This document shows, piece by piece, positions 35,635-45,471 of a stretch of DNA of 64,000 nt. Made by a program: the position numbers and the translations under genes. Where the stretch lies: assembly GCF_038419845.1 (NCBI RefSeq), contig NZ_JBCAQT010000008.1, forward strand, positions 148,188 to 212,187, given 5' to 3'. The notes beneath the pieces were generated by a model that was not told the DNA's origin, searched no databases, and was given only the letters and a program-made list of their open reading frames with translations. Numbering within the stretch: position 1 is the stretch's first letter; each line of letters opens with the position of its first letter. Source of the DNA: Marinimicrobium sp038419845 (GTDB lineage: Bacteria > Pseudomonadota > Gammaproteobacteria > Pseudomonadales > Cellvibrionaceae).

Positions 35635-36513
35635 TTACCGATAACGTTGTGGGTAGTCAGCCGGCAGCCGGCGAAAGCGCTTGTACTCCCACTGGTACTG
35701 GGCGGGAGCACGCCGGACACACTCCTCCACACTGCGGTTGAGTGCCGTGACCGATTCCACCACCGTATCGCGATAGATACCCTCATCCGCGGGCCGTATC
35801 ACCACTTTGAACCCGGCCGGAACTCGTTCGGCAAAGACACTCACCACCGTGCAGCCGGTGCGTTGTATCAGGTTGTGTACCAGCGTCATGGTCAGCGCCG
35901 GCTGCCCGAAAAATGGGGCCACCTCGCCGCCGTTGCCCGGCTCGGGAACCTGGTCGGGGAGGATGCCCACAATTTCCCGACGCTTCAATGCCTTCAACAG
36001 CTGCCCGACGCCCCGTCGATTGGTGGGGGCCAACGCCATATTGCTTCGGCGGCGACCCTCATAAATGAGAGCATCCAGTGCCGGCTGGCGGGGCGGCTGA
36101 TAGAGCGCCGTAGTGGGGGCTTGAGTGGCGAGAAACGAGCCTACCACCTCCCAGTTCCCCAGGTGCGGCGCCAGCACCAATACCCCACGGCCGCTTTCGA
36201 GCCCTTCCTGCAGGTACCGGGCACCCTCGACTTCGACAATTTTCTGCATCAGCCATTGCGGCGAATTCTGCCACACCGCGGCGGCTTCGGCCGCCGTCTT
36301 GCCGGTTTCCTTGAGGCTACGGCGCGCCAGTTGATCGCGCTCGGTATCGCTCAACTCGGGCCAGCAGAGCGTCAGGTTTTCCAGAGTGACACGCCGGGCC
36401 CGCCCACGACTGTGCCACATCAACCACCCGACGACGCTCCCCAGAGCCCGGCCGACAGAGAGGGGACAATGGCCGAGCCACTTCAGAACAAATAGAGTCA
36501 GGGTGTCTTTCAT
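35635..36513 (-). CDS. Lysophospholipid/lipid A acyltransferase (LpxL/HtrB family)
   Basis: It transfers an acyl chain from acyl-ACP onto a lipid A precursor at the cytoplasmic face of the inner membrane. The family motif HLGNWE (HX4E acyltransferase site) follows GRGVLVLAP, and LPDQVPEPGNGG and the C-terminal WEYKRFRRLP are typical. The N-terminus has a hydrophobic stretch. At 292 residues it is slightly shorter than E. coli LpxL (306). LpxL and LpxM activities, or an exopolysaccharide-associated acyltransferase, cannot be separated from sequence alone. Confidence 0.88.
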   Translation of the reverse strand: MKDTLTLFVLKWLGHCPLSVGRALGSVVGWLMWHSRGRARRVTLENLTLCWPELSDTERDQLARRSLKETGKTAAEAAAVWQNSPQWLMQKIVEVEGARYLQEGLESGRGVLVLAPHLGNWEVVGSFLATQAPTTALYQPPRQPALDALIYEGRRRSNMALAPTNRRGVGQLLKALKRREIVGILPDQVPEPGNGGEVAPFFGQPALTMTLVHNLIQRTGCTVVSVFAERVPAGFKVVIRPADEGIYRDTVVESVTALNRSVEECVRRAPAQYQWEYKRFRRLPADYPQRYR

Positions 36514-36650
36514 GCATCAGGGTCGCTTAAACGGTCAAACTGGGCGCAGTTTACGGTAAAAACCGGCCACTGAGTACCAATCCGCCGCCAAGAACCGCTA
36601 TAATTCCACGCTGTTTCGCAGTCCGATCAGAAGTACCGACAGTTTCCCAC

Positions 36651-36676
36651 AGCGGCGCGCTCCCGAGCGCGCCGCT
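36651..36676 (+). promoter_or_regulatory. Perfect 12-bp GC hairpin in the glyQ leader
   Basis: AGCGGCGCGCTC and GAGCGCGCCGCT are exact complements around a two-base loop, 30 bases before the glyQ GTG and 15 before its CGGAGG site. No T-run follows. It could be a transcript-processing or attenuation hairpin, or a terminator for upstream plus-strand transcription. Confidence 0.5.
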
Positions 36677-36706
36677 TCATTTAAAAGCGATGCTCGGAGG
36701 CAGCCC

Positions 36707-37669
36707 GTGTCAGACAGCCATACCGCCGATCAACCCGATGTGAGGACTTTCCAGGGCCTGATTCTGGCCCTGCAGTCCTACTGGGCCCGCCAGGGTTGCG
36801 TAATCCTGCAGCCTTTGGATATGGAAGTGGGCGCCGGCACCTTTCATCCGGCCACCTTTCTACGCTCGATCGGTCCGGAAACCTGGAACGCCGCCTATGT
36901 CCAGCCCTGCCGCCGCCCCACCGACGGGCGCTACGGCGAGAACCCCAATCGGCTACAGCACTATTACCAGTTTCAGGTGGCGCTCAAGCCCTCGCCCGAG
37001 AACATCCAGGAGCTGTACCTGGGCTCGCTGCGGGAAATGGGCATCGACCCGGCCATTCATGACATCCGCTTTGTCGAAGACAACTGGGAATCGCCCACGT
37101 TGGGCGCCTGGGGTCTGGGCTGGGAGGTCTGGCTCAACGGCATGGAGGTGACCCAGTTCACCTACTTCCAGCAAGTCGGGGGACTCGAGTGCTTTCCGGT
37201 CACCGGCGAGATCACCTATGGCCTGGAGCGTATTGCCATGTACCTTCAGGGGGTGGACTCGATCTTCGACCTGGTCTGGACCGTCAACCCGGCGGGGGAC
37301 AAGGTGACCTACGGGGATGTGTTCCACCAGAACGAAGTGGAAATGTCCCACTACAATTTTGAGCAGGCCGATACGGAGTTTCTGTTCCACAGCTTCGATG
37401 TCTGCGAGCGCGAAAGTGAGCGGCTGATCGAGCAGAACCTGCCTCTGCCCGCCTACGAGATGGTGATGAAAGCCTCCCACGCTTTCAACCTGCTGGATGC
37501 GCGCCACGCCATTTCGGTGACCGAGCGCCAGCGTTTCATCCTGCGGGTACGCAGCCTGGCCCGTGCGGTGGCTCAGGCCTACTTCGATGCGCGCAAAAGC
37601 CTCGGCTTCCCTCTGGCCCCCGAGGCGCTGCGCCAAGAACTTCTCGCGGCTGAGGGAGACGACCAATGA
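36707..37669 (+). CDS. glyQ: Glycyl-tRNA synthetase alpha subunit
   Basis: This is the catalytic subunit of the bacterial alpha2-beta2 glycyl-tRNA synthetase, which activates glycine with ATP. FQGLILALQSYWARQGCVI, MEVGAGTFHPATFLRSIGPE and GLGWEVWLNGMEVTQFTYFQ are hallmark segments. At 320 residues it has normal length. It uses a GTG start preceded by CGGAGG. It overlaps glyS by four bases, giving coupled 1:1 synthesis. Confidence 0.97.
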   Translation: MSDSHTADQPDVRTFQGLILALQSYWARQGCVILQPLDMEVGAGTFHPATFLRSIGPETWNAAYVQPCRRPTDGRYGENPNRLQHYYQFQVALKPSPENIQELYLGSLREMGIDPAIHDIRFVEDNWESPTLGAWGLGWEVWLNGMEVTQFTYFQQVGGLECFPVTGEITYGLERIAMYLQGVDSIFDLVWTVNPAGDKVTYGDVFHQNEVEMSHYNFEQADTEFLFHSFDVCERESERLIEQNLPLPAYEMVMKASHAFNLLDARHAISVTERQRFILRVRSLARAVAQAYFDARKSLGFPLAPEALRQELLAAEGDDQ

Positions 37670-39741
37670 GTGCCGATTTTCTGTTCGAGCTGGGCACCGA
37701 AGAGCTGCCCCCCACTGCCCTGAAAACCCTGCTGCAATCGCTGCGCACGAGCTTCGAAGCGGGCCTGAGCGCCCATGACCTGAGCTTCAGTGCCATTCAC
37801 GGCTACGCCAGCCCGCGCCGCCTGGCGATCAAGGTCGATGAGTTGGCCGAGCAGACGCCGGTCAAAGAGGTGGTGACCTTCGGCCCACCCACCAAAATCG
37901 CCTTTGATGCCGAGGGCAAGCCCACCAAGGCCGCCGAGGCCTTCGCCAAAAAGAACGGCGTGACGCTGGAGCAACTGACTACCGAAAACGACGGCAAGGC
38001 CGACAAACTGGTGGCGCGCACCGAAGCGGGCGGCCAGGCGACCGTCGAGTTGCTGGGCGACATCGCCAATGAGGCGTTGGCCAAGCTGCCCATCGCCAAG
38101 CGTATGCGCTGGGGCGCGAGCCGGACCGAGTTTGTGCGCCCGGCGCACTGGCTGGTGATGCTCTTTGATGACGAAATTGTCGACGCCGAAGTACTGGGCC
38201 TGCGCGCCAACCGCTGCACCTACGGTCACCGCTTTCACTACAATCACGAGCTGGATCTGTTCAGCCCCGATGAGTACCTGAGCAAACTCAGGGACACCGG
38301 CTATGTCATGGCCGATATGGACGCCCGCCGGGAGCTGATCCGCACCCAGGTCAACGCCCAGGCGGAAAAGGTCGGCGGCCAGGCCGTGCTAGACGATGAT
38401 CTGCTGGACGAAGTCACGGCTCTAGTGGAGTGGCCGGTGGCGCTGCTGGGCAACTTCGAAAAGCGCTTTTTGAACGTGCCGCCGGAGGCGTTGATCGCCT
38501 CGATGAAAGAGCACCAGAAATATTTCCACCTGGTGGATGCCAAGGGCCAGTTGTTGCCGCACTTCATCACCGTGGCCAATATCGAAAGCCAGGACCCGGT
38601 GCAGGTAATCGACGGCAATGAGCGGGTCATCCGCCCGCGTCTGTCCGATGCCGCCTTCTTCTTCGATACCGATTTGAAGCGCAGCCTGGAAGAGCGGCGC
38701 GAGCAGCTCAAGCCCATCGTCTTTCAGGCCAAGCTCGGCAGCGTGTACCAGAAAACCGAGCGCATTGCCGCCTTGGCAAAAAGCATTGCCCTGGCACTGA
38801 ACGCGGACCCGGCGCTGGCCGAGCGGGCGGGCCAGCTGTGCAAATCGGATCTGGTCACCGACATGGTGGGTGAGTTCGACAATATGCAGGGCATTGCCGG
38901 TTACTACTACGCGCGCAATGACGGCGAACCGAAGGACGTGGCCCAGGCGATGATGGAGCAGTACCTGCCCAAGTTTGCCGGCGACGCACTGCCCGAGACC
39001 ACCACCGGTGCGATCATCGCGCTGGCTGACCGCCTGGATACCATCACCGGTATCTTCGGGATCGGCCAGCAGCCCACGGGCTCCAAGGACCCCTTCGCGT
39101 TGCGCCGGGCCAGCCTGGGCGTTCTTCGGCTGCTGGTGGACAAGTCCCTGGATCTGGATCTGCGCGACCTGCTGGAGCAGTCCGTGGCGCAGCACACCGG
39201 TCTGACCAAGCCCGAGGGACTGGTGGATCGGGTGCTGGAGTACATGCTCGAGCGTTTCCGCGCCTGGTACGAAGATGCCGGCATTCCGGCGGAAGTCTTT
39301 CAGGCGGTGAGCGCACGCGGGGTCACCTGTCCGCTGGACATCGACCTGCGGGTCAAGGCCGTGCACGAATTTTATCAGCTGCCCCAGGCCCAGGCACTCG
39401 CCGCCGCCAACAAGCGGGTGGCCAACATCCTGAGCAAGTCAGGCGCACCCTCGGCCGAACTGGATCCGGCTCTGCTGCAGGAGAGCGCCGAGCAGGCCCT
39501 GGCACAGGCGGTCAGCGCCAAAGCCGAGGAAGTCTTACCCTTGTTCGAGCAGCGCGAATACACCCGGGCACTGACCAGTCTGGCCGACCTGCAGCAACCG
39601 GTGGACAGCTTCTTTGACCACGTCATGGTCATGGCCGACGATGAAAAGCTGCGCACCAATCGCCTGGCCCTGCTGCAACAATTGGGCGAGCTCTTCCTGG
39701 CGGTGGCCGACATTTCCCTGCTGGCTCCCTCAAAAGGTTGA
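37666..39741 (+). CDS. glyS: Glycyl-tRNA synthetase beta subunit
   Basis: It binds and helps position tRNA-Gly for the alpha subunit. The N-terminal DFLFELGTEELPPTAL and the internal KRMRWGASRTEFVRPAHW, SMKEHQKYFHL and DPFALRRASLGVLRLL are family signatures, and the C-terminus carries the anticodon-binding domain (KRVANILSK). At 691 residues it has the standard length. It is the second gene of glyQ-glyS-gmhB-plsC. Confidence 0.97.
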   Translation: MSADFLFELGTEELPPTALKTLLQSLRTSFEAGLSAHDLSFSAIHGYASPRRLAIKVDELAEQTPVKEVVTFGPPTKIAFDAEGKPTKAAEAFAKKNGVTLEQLTTENDGKADKLVARTEAGGQATVELLGDIANEALAKLPIAKRMRWGASRTEFVRPAHWLVMLFDDEIVDAEVLGLRANRCTYGHRFHYNHELDLFSPDEYLSKLRDTGYVMADMDARRELIRTQVNAQAEKVGGQAVLDDDLLDEVTALVEWPVALLGNFEKRFLNVPPEALIASMKEHQKYFHLVDAKGQLLPHFITVANIESQDPVQVIDGNERVIRPRLSDAAFFFDTDLKRSLEERREQLKPIVFQAKLGSVYQKTERIAALAKSIALALNADPALAERAGQLCKSDLVTDMVGEFDNMQGIAGYYYARNDGEPKDVAQAMMEQYLPKFAGDALPETTTGAIIALADRLDTITGIFGIGQQPTGSKDPFALRRASLGVLRLLVDKSLDLDLRDLLEQSVAQHTGLTKPEGLVDRVLEYMLERFRAWYEDAGIPAEVFQAVSARGVTCPLDIDLRVKAVHEFYQLPQAQALAAANKRVANILSKSGAPSAELDPALLQESAEQALAQAVSAKAEEVLPLFEQREYTRALTSLADLQQPVDSFFDHVMVMADDEKLRTNRLALLQQLGELFLAVADISLLAPSKG

Positions 39742-39776
39742 GAGGCCAAACGGCTGAAAGATTAAAAGGTTTGACC

Positions 39777-40361
39777 ATGAAGCTGATCATTCTCGACCGT
39801 GACGGCGTGATCAACGAAGACGCCGGTGATTACATCAAGTCCGCCGATGAGTGGCAGCCCATTGCGGGCAGTATTGAAGCCATCGCCCGTCTGAATCAGG
39901 CGGGCTATACTTGCGTAGTGGCCACCAACCAGTCGGGCCTGGCCCGGGGCTTGTTCGATCTGGACGACCTCGAAGCCATGCACGCCAAACTCACCGGCCT
40001 GGTCGAGGCGCAGGGTGGCAAGCTGGAGGCGGTGTTCTACTGCCCCCATCATCCAGACGATGACTGCAAGTGCCGCAAACCCAAAACCGGCATGCTCGAC
40101 GCCATTGAAGCCGAGTTCAACCTGTCCCTGCAGGATGTGGTCTTTGTTGGCGACAGCCTCAAGGACCTGCAGGCGGGCGCGGCCAAGGGCTGCACTCCCT
40201 GTCTGGTGCGCACCGGCCGCGGGCGGGAAACGGAGGCAAGGCTGGCCGAGGGAGTGGCGGCCGAAGGCGCCAGTCCGGCCCTGTCGCTGGAGCAGGTGGT
40301 GATTTTTGCCGACCTGGCGGACGCCGTCGATACGATTTTAGCTGCGGAGGCCCAAGACTGA
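39777..40361 (+). CDS. gmhB: D-glycero-D-manno-heptose 1,7-bisphosphate 7-phosphatase
   Basis: This cytoplasmic HAD phosphatase removes the 7-phosphate in ADP-heptose synthesis for the LPS core. The nucleophile motif is LDRDGVINED (Asp at residue 7). CPHHPDDDCKCRKP is the structural zinc loop typical of GmhB, and VGDSLKDLQAG is HAD motif IV. At 194 residues it is normal. MKLIILDRDG is the conserved N-terminus, so ATG 39777 is preferred over an in-frame ATG 13 codons earlier that overlaps glyS. Confidence 0.94.
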   Translation: MKLIILDRDGVINEDAGDYIKSADEWQPIAGSIEAIARLNQAGYTCVVATNQSGLARGLFDLDDLEAMHAKLTGLVEAQGGKLEAVFYCPHHPDDDCKCRKPKTGMLDAIEAEFNLSLQDVVFVGDSLKDLQAGAAKGCTPCLVRTGRGRETEARLAEGVAAEGASPALSLEQVVIFADLADAVDTILAAEAQD

Positions 40362-40363
40362 CC

Positions 40364-41137
40364 GTGCTCTATAAAGCCTTACTCTACGTTCGCACCACAA
40401 TTTTCAATGCCGGCTATTACGGTTCCGGAATTCTGTTCGGGGCACTCAGCACCCTGATCTGGCCGTTGTTGCCCTACCACTGGCGCTACCGTCTGATCAA
40501 TTGCTGGAACCGCTTTGTCATGCTCTGGCTCCGGGTGTGCTGCAATATCCGCATTGAAGTGATTGGCGATTTTCGCAAGGACCTGCAACCCTATGTGGTC
40601 ATGTCCAAACACCAGAGTGTCTGGGAAACCCTGTTTCTGCAGCTCTACTTTCAGCCCATCTCCACCATTCTGAAAAAGGAGCTGTTGCGCATTCCGTTTT
40701 TCGGCTGGGGACTGGCGGCGATGAAGCCCATCGCCATTGACCGGCGCAACAAAACCCAGGCGCTGCGGGATGTCAAAACCAAAAGCGTCGCCGCTCTGGA
40801 GGAGGGCAACAACGTTCTCATCTTCCCCGAAGGCACTCGCATGGCACCGGGCACCTCCGGCACCTATGCCCGCAGCGGCGCGGACATCGCCTGCGCCACC
40901 GGCCGGCCCATCATTCCGGTCGCACACAACGGCGCCGAATGCTGGCCGCACAAGGATTTTCTCAAGCACCCCGGCACCATCACCATGATCATCGGTGAGC
41001 CGATTTTCAGTGAGGGCAAGGACCGCAAGGTGCTGACCGAAGAAGTCCGGCAGTGGATTGAGAGCACCATCGAAACCCTGCCGGTGGGACGAAAGGATGG
41101 TCAGCGTCCCTGGCTGAAAGATCCGGATACCGAGTAA
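40364..41137 (+). CDS. plsC: 1-acyl-sn-glycerol-3-phosphate acyltransferase
   Basis: It adds the second acyl chain in phosphatidic acid synthesis at the inner membrane. The HX4E-type catalytic motif reads KHQSVWETL (His83-Glu88), with FPEGTRMAPGTSG as the glycerol-phosphate-binding motif. A hydrophobic N-terminal region should anchor it. It starts at GTG two bases after gmhB and ends in a strong two-way terminator. The 257 residues fit PlsC; this gene order is also found in Pseudomonas. Confidence 0.92.
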   Translation: MLYKALLYVRTTIFNAGYYGSGILFGALSTLIWPLLPYHWRYRLINCWNRFVMLWLRVCCNIRIEVIGDFRKDLQPYVVMSKHQSVWETLFLQLYFQPISTILKKELLRIPFFGWGLAAMKPIAIDRRNKTQALRDVKTKSVAALEEGNNVLIFPEGTRMAPGTSGTYARSGADIACATGRPIIPVAHNGAECWPHKDFLKHPGTITMIIGEPIFSEGKDRKVLTEEVRQWIESTIETLPVGRKDGQRPWLKDPDTE

Positions 41138-41150
41138 CAGGCAGGACGGC

Positions 41151-41189
41151 AATAAAAAGGCGAGCCCCGCGGGGCTCGCCTTTTTTATT
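41151..41189. terminator. Strong bidirectional terminator
   Basis: GGCGAGCCCC and GGGGCTCGCC form a 10-bp stem around a central GC, flanked by A-run and T-run. It ends plsC on the plus strand and the convergent pectate lyase on the minus strand. Confidence 0.93.
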
Positions 41190-41224
41190 GCGTGGATGAC
41201 GGTTGCGTTACTGGTAGGGCACCT

Positions 41225-44200
41225 TTATTGGCACGGCACCTTGCCCAGGCTCAGCACGTAGTAGACATCCCCCGCCAGCGGGGAGTTGAACGGCAACTCG
41301 CCGTGCTTGCCCGCCGTAGCGCTGACGTAATCCACCAAATCCTGACCGGCATCCAGACGGTAGTCGCTGAGGGTGGACTGTGAAGCGCCCGAGTAGTCCT
41401 GGGCCAGATCACCCACACTGCCGGAGGCATCGGCCAGCGGCGTCTGGGTGCTGGCGTTCAGCTCACAGGCCCCATCAGCAAACCAGAGGTAGACACCGTC
41501 GGCACGGTAGTTACCGCCGTCCACATCGCGGGTCAGGTTGCCAGCCAGTTCAGACAGAGCGTTGCCGACATCATCCTTTTCCTGGTGGATCTGGTTGACC
41601 ACCACCATGTTGTCTTCCCACAACAGATTTGCCCCGACGCGTACACTCAGAATGTCTTTGCGGTAATTCACAAAGACATTGTTGAACATGTGCGAGGTGC
41701 CGCGACGGATCAGCGGGACGCGGCGGCCGGTGTTGCCCAGGCTGCTGTAGTGGTTGTCGTCGGTCACAAACGCGTTGTTGTGCATGGTGGTGCGAATCTG
41801 GGCGTTGATCTCACGACTGTCGCTGGAGCCATGCAGGGATGCCCGCTTGACGTTGCGCAGCTCGTTGAACGACATGGTGATGTCATAGGCGCCGACTTTC
41901 ACATCAAAGGCGGCATCGCCGGTGGTGTCGAAGGTGTTCTTGTGAATCCAGATATCATGGGACGCGCCGGTGGCACGAATCATATCCGGGTCCAGACCGT
42001 GGTCCTCAGTATGACCCGCTCCCTGAAAGTCCAGGTGCGTCAGGATGATGTTGTTGGACGTTTTCACAGGCTGGCCGGAGCTGTCACTGCCGATGGCAAA
42101 GCCATTGAAACGGAAGTACGTCTGGCTCATACGACCGTCAATCGTGGTATTGCCACCCAGTACAATATTGCGGATCGGCAGATCCTTATCGTTCAGACGG
42201 TTGTTGAAGAACTCCTGCATGCAGGCGTCATGGTCGCCATAGCCGTTATTGTCACACCACTGACGATAGTCCACACATTCGGCCTCACTGCCGCCAATGG
42301 CACTCTGCACGTCGGCGTTACCGCACTGAAGACGGTACATGGCCACTTCGGATTCACTGGCGAAGTCGGATTTGTCGAACACCACCCAGTGGGGTTCGTC
42401 GGAGCTGATCGCATCGAACAGCTGCTGCTCGACCGAGGTGCTGCCGTTTTTGGTAATGACGGTCAGGGTGCTGTTGCCATTGGGGTCGTAACCGCCCAGG
42501 GCGTTTTCACCGTAGCCCACCGGACGACCCAGAGTCTGGGACAGACACTCGACAATTTCCTGATCGCTCTGCAGGGCGCCGTCGCGCCAGTTGATGCCCG
42601 GATCGGTCACCAGGTCGATACAGGCGTTGCTGATCGGACCGGAGTAGTCCGGGTTGGTCGCCGAGCTGCTGGAGCTTGAACTCGAGCTGGATTCGGACGA
42701 GGAAGAATCACCGGAAGAGCTGGACTCGGAACTGTCGCTCGACTCGCTCGACGAACTGCTGGCGCTGGACGAAGAACCGCCTTCCGAGACATCACCGGTG
42801 GCGTTGTAGATTTCAAACTCGGCAATCTGCGGCGCGCTGCTGGCGCTGTCGATGATCAGATTCACCTTATACAGATTGCGATCACCAAAGCCGGTAATGA
42901 TCCGCTCCGCACCCAGAGTAGAACCGGTGGCCAGCACCTCGTTGGTGTCGTGGTCTTCCAGGCGCCAGCTGCTGGTCGCATTATTCAGTTCGCGAATGAT
43001 CACGGTATTGAAAGTGCCACCAAAATTCTTCACTCCCACGCGCTCGTCACTGGTACCGGCCGGCACCCAGTAGCTCGCCAGGTTGCCATCGTTCACATTA
43101 CCGAAGCTGCTGCCATCGCCTTTGCTGCTGCCATCAGCCCCGCCGTTCAGCGCCAGGTTTGAGCCCAGCTCAGCGGGTTCGCCGCTGGCGCTCGACGACG
43201 AGTCGCTGGATGAGGACTCATCACCGGAGCTGGAAGAGGAGCTGCTCAAGCTGCTTGAACTGGAAGAGGACTCGCCACCACCGCCGCTGACCGGCGCATC
43301 CAGACAATCGGTGACCACTCCGGCGCCGGCATTGGCCAATACATGAGCCCTGGCGTCCGCCGCGAACAACCGGCTATAACTGTAGGGCGGCACATAACTG
43401 ACCGTGGACTCCAGGTTCGGACCCGCTTCAATGCCACTGTCGGAGTTTTCAACCCAGGTGACATTGTCGTAGAGGTTGTCCTCCAGATCCCAGTAGCCCA
43501 GCTCGCTGCTGTAGTAGGAGACGATCGGATTCTGGGCATCTTCAAACACATTGCCCTCGATCCGGAGGGTTGCACCCATACGCGAGTTGATACCGGTACT
43601 GTAGACACCCTCGTAGTAGTTGTTGACCACGTGGCCCTCACCGAAACGGTACAACGGCAGACGGGAGTTGGCGTTCAGCCAGTGGTTGCCCAGGAAGGTG
43701 ACGCGCCGGTGGTGATCGTCGCCGTCACCGCTGCCCCAGAGAGAGGTTTTCCAGCTATCACGCAGCACATTGTAGGACAGGGTGATGTTGTCGATGTCAC
43801 CTTTTCCGCTCACCAGCTCATCGTAATAGTCTTTGTCCACATCCAGAGAGTTGTAAAAGGTATTGTGGTCGATCCAGATATTACTTGAAGGGCCGTCGAT
43901 GGTGATGTGGTCTTTGTCCCCGATGCGGACATAACGCATGGTGACATTGCGCACTATCACGTTGTTGGCTCGCCAGATTTTGATACCGATGCCATCAAAC
44001 AGGGCGTTGTCGCCCACACCGATGATGGACACGTCATTCATGTCCTTGATATCAAACTTGCTGACATCTGAATTCTCGGGGGTAATGGTGCCATCCACGT
44101 AAATGGTCAGCGGGGCACTGCCCTTGTTGCTCAACGCGGCCGACAGTTGGCTGCCGGTGCTGACCGTTACTTCCTCGCCCCCCTGACCGCCGGTGGTTCC

Positions 44201-45370
44201 GCTACCCATTGCCGCAAAACCCTGAACGGTATTGGCCTGTTCGCAGGACAAGGCTTCGCCCGGGAGGCCTTCCGAACTGGAGAAACTACTGGACGAACTC
44301 TGCTGCGATGAGCTGGAGGAGCTCTCCGACGAACCGTTGTCCTCACTGCTGGACGAACTGTCGGAGGACGACTCGGAAGAGCTGCTGCTCTCCGAGCTAC
44401 TGGAGCTGTCTGAGCTTTCGGAAGCACTCGACGAACTGCCATCATCGCCATTCAGCGTTCCGCCCGTGACATCGACGCGGTCGAAGTTGGGACCGCCATC
44501 GGAGCCATTGGCGTGGGCCCGGATGACGTTGTTACCCGCTTCCAGGTTCAGACTGATTGTCTGGGTTCCCCAGTCGGGCCAACCACCGGTTCCCGGAAAG
44601 TCCAGGCCGCTCTCCACCACCGTGCCGTTGACGCTGATGGTCATCGACCGGTTGGTCGAGGTGCCGTTGGCAAACCGGAAACTGGCGACCGCCTCTCCCG
44701 CGCTCGCCTGATTGACGACCCACTCGATGTAACTGCCGGTTTCGTTCAGCAGGTCGACAAAGCCGTCCCCGGTGTAGCCGGAATGGTTGGTTTCAACCGT
44801 GCCAGCGAAACTCGCGGAGTCTTCCGCCTGATAGGTGATCGTTTCCCCGGTGGGGGCCTCATCCTCACTGCTCGAGGAGCTGGAGGAGCTGGAACTGCCG
44901 GTGTCCGTGGCCGCGTAGATTTCAAACTCCGCGATCTGTGGCGCGCTGCTGGCGCTTTCGATAATCAGGTTGAGTTTGTACAGCTGTTGGTCGCCGAAGC
45001 CCGAAATCAGACGCTCCGAACCCAGCGTGGAACCCGAGGCAAACACTTCTCCGGTATCGTGATCTTCCAGCCGCCATCCGGTGGTGGCGCCATTCAGCTC
45101 GCGGATGATAACGGTGTTGAAGCTGCTACCAATATTCTTGACGCCAATGCGCTCATCGCTGCTGGAGCCGGGCTGCCAGTAGCTGCCCGGATCGCCGTCA
45201 TTGACGTTGCCGTAACTGGAACCGCCGCCCTTGCTGGAACCGTCAGCGCCCGCGTCCAACGCCAGATTGGCGCCTAGCTCGGCGTGGGCAGAACTGAAAC
45301 TGAAAAGTGAGGTACATAGCAGTATTGAGGCGTATCGGCTGATACGCCGGGAATGGTTGATTGTTTTCAT
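41225..45370 (-). CDS. Secreted bimodular pectate lyase with three carbohydrate-binding modules
   Basis: This is a secreted 1381-residue pectin-degrading protein. Approximate order: signal peptide to SSAHA (1-29); discoidin-like F5/8-type module (30-150); poly-Ser linker (153-170); CBM35-like module (171-303, YQAEDSASFAGTVETNHSG); Ser linker (305-366); first PL1 pectate lyase (373-693, IWIDHNTFYNSLDVDKDYYD); Ser linker (693-730); second F5/8-type module (733-853); Ser linker (860-903); second PL1-like lyase (910-1381, WIHKNTFDTTGDAAFDVKVG). The first half is paralogous to the next gene. I start at MKTINHSRRISRYAS, which begins the signal peptide; upstream codons in frame are spurious. Two distinct catalytic domains suggest cleavage of different pectin regions. 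Confidence 0.93.
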   Translation of the reverse strand: MKTINHSRRISRYASILLCTSLFSFSSAHAELGANLALDAGADGSSKGGGSSYGNVNDGDPGSYWQPGSSSDERIGVKNIGSSFNTVIIRELNGATTGWRLEDHDTGEVFASGSTLGSERLISGFGDQQLYKLNLIIESASSAPQIAEFEIYAATDTGSSSSSSSSSSEDEAPTGETITYQAEDSASFAGTVETNHSGYTGDGFVDLLNETGSYIEWVVNQASAGEAVASFRFANGTSTNRSMTISVNGTVVESGLDFPGTGGWPDWGTQTISLNLEAGNNVIRAHANGSDGGPNFDRVDVTGGTLNGDDGSSSSASESSDSSSSSESSSSSESSSDSSSSSEDNGSSESSSSSSQQSSSSSFSSSEGLPGEALSCEQANTVQGFAAMGSGTTGGQGGEEVTVSTGSQLSAALSNKGSAPLTIYVDGTITPENSDVSKFDIKDMNDVSIIGVGDNALFDGIGIKIWRANNVIVRNVTMRYVRIGDKDHITIDGPSSNIWIDHNTFYNSLDVDKDYYDELVSGKGDIDNITLSYNVLRDSWKTSLWGSGDGDDHHRRVTFLGNHWLNANSRLPLYRFGEGHVVNNYYEGVYSTGINSRMGATLRIEGNVFEDAQNPIVSYYSSELGYWDLEDNLYDNVTWVENSDSGIEAGPNLESTVSYVPPYSYSRLFAADARAHVLANAGAGVVTDCLDAPVSGGGGESSSSSSSLSSSSSSSGDESSSSDSSSSASGEPAELGSNLALNGGADGSSKGDGSSFGNVNDGNLASYWVPAGTSDERVGVKNFGGTFNTVIIRELNNATSSWRLEDHDTNEVLATGSTLGAERIITGFGDRNLYKVNLIIDSASSAPQIAEFEIYNATGDVSEGGSSSSASSSSSESSDSSESSSSGDSSSSESSSSSSSSSSATNPDYSGPISNACIDLVTDPGINWRDGALQSDQEIVECLSQTLGRPVGYGENALGGYDPNGNSTLTVITKNGSTSVEQQLFDAISSDEPHWVVFDKSDFASESEVAMYRLQCGNADVQSAIGGSEAECVDYRQWCDNNGYGDHDACMQEFFNNRLNDKDLPIRNIVLGGNTTIDGRMSQTYFRFNGFAIGSDSSGQPVKTSNNIILTHLDFQGAGHTEDHGLDPDMIRATGASHDIWIHKNTFDTTGDAAFDVKVGAYDITMSFNELRNVKRASLHGSSDSREINAQIRTTMHNNAFVTDDNHYSSLGNTGRRVPLIRRGTSHMFNNVFVNYRKDILSVRVGANLLWEDNMVVVNQIHQEKDDVGNALSELAGNLTRDVDGGNYRADGVYLWFADGACELNASTQTPLADASGSVGDLAQDYSGASQSTLSDYRLDAGQDLVDYVSATAGKHGELPFNSPLAGDVYYVLSLGKVPCQ

Positions 45371-45471
45371 GATGCGTAAACCTTGTTTAGTGTTATGGTT
45401 TTGGTTGGCTTCCTTTCGGCACCGCTCCTGTTCTCTCGAGCATGATTCAAGCACAAAAGTGTTTGAAAAAA

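Noticed and set aside
38422..39366. 314-codon frame antisense to glyS
   Set aside because: glyS is unambiguous here and the antisense product has no family features.
41585..42679. 364-codon frame antisense to the second lyase domain of the long pectate lyase
   Set aside because: No ribosome binding site or domain; the sense strand encodes a continuous PL1-like module.
42660..44440. Serine-codon repeats in the pectate lyase as a possible CRISPR or satellite array
   Set aside because: The repeats are in frame and encode poly-Ser linkers between modules; there are no spacers of constant length.
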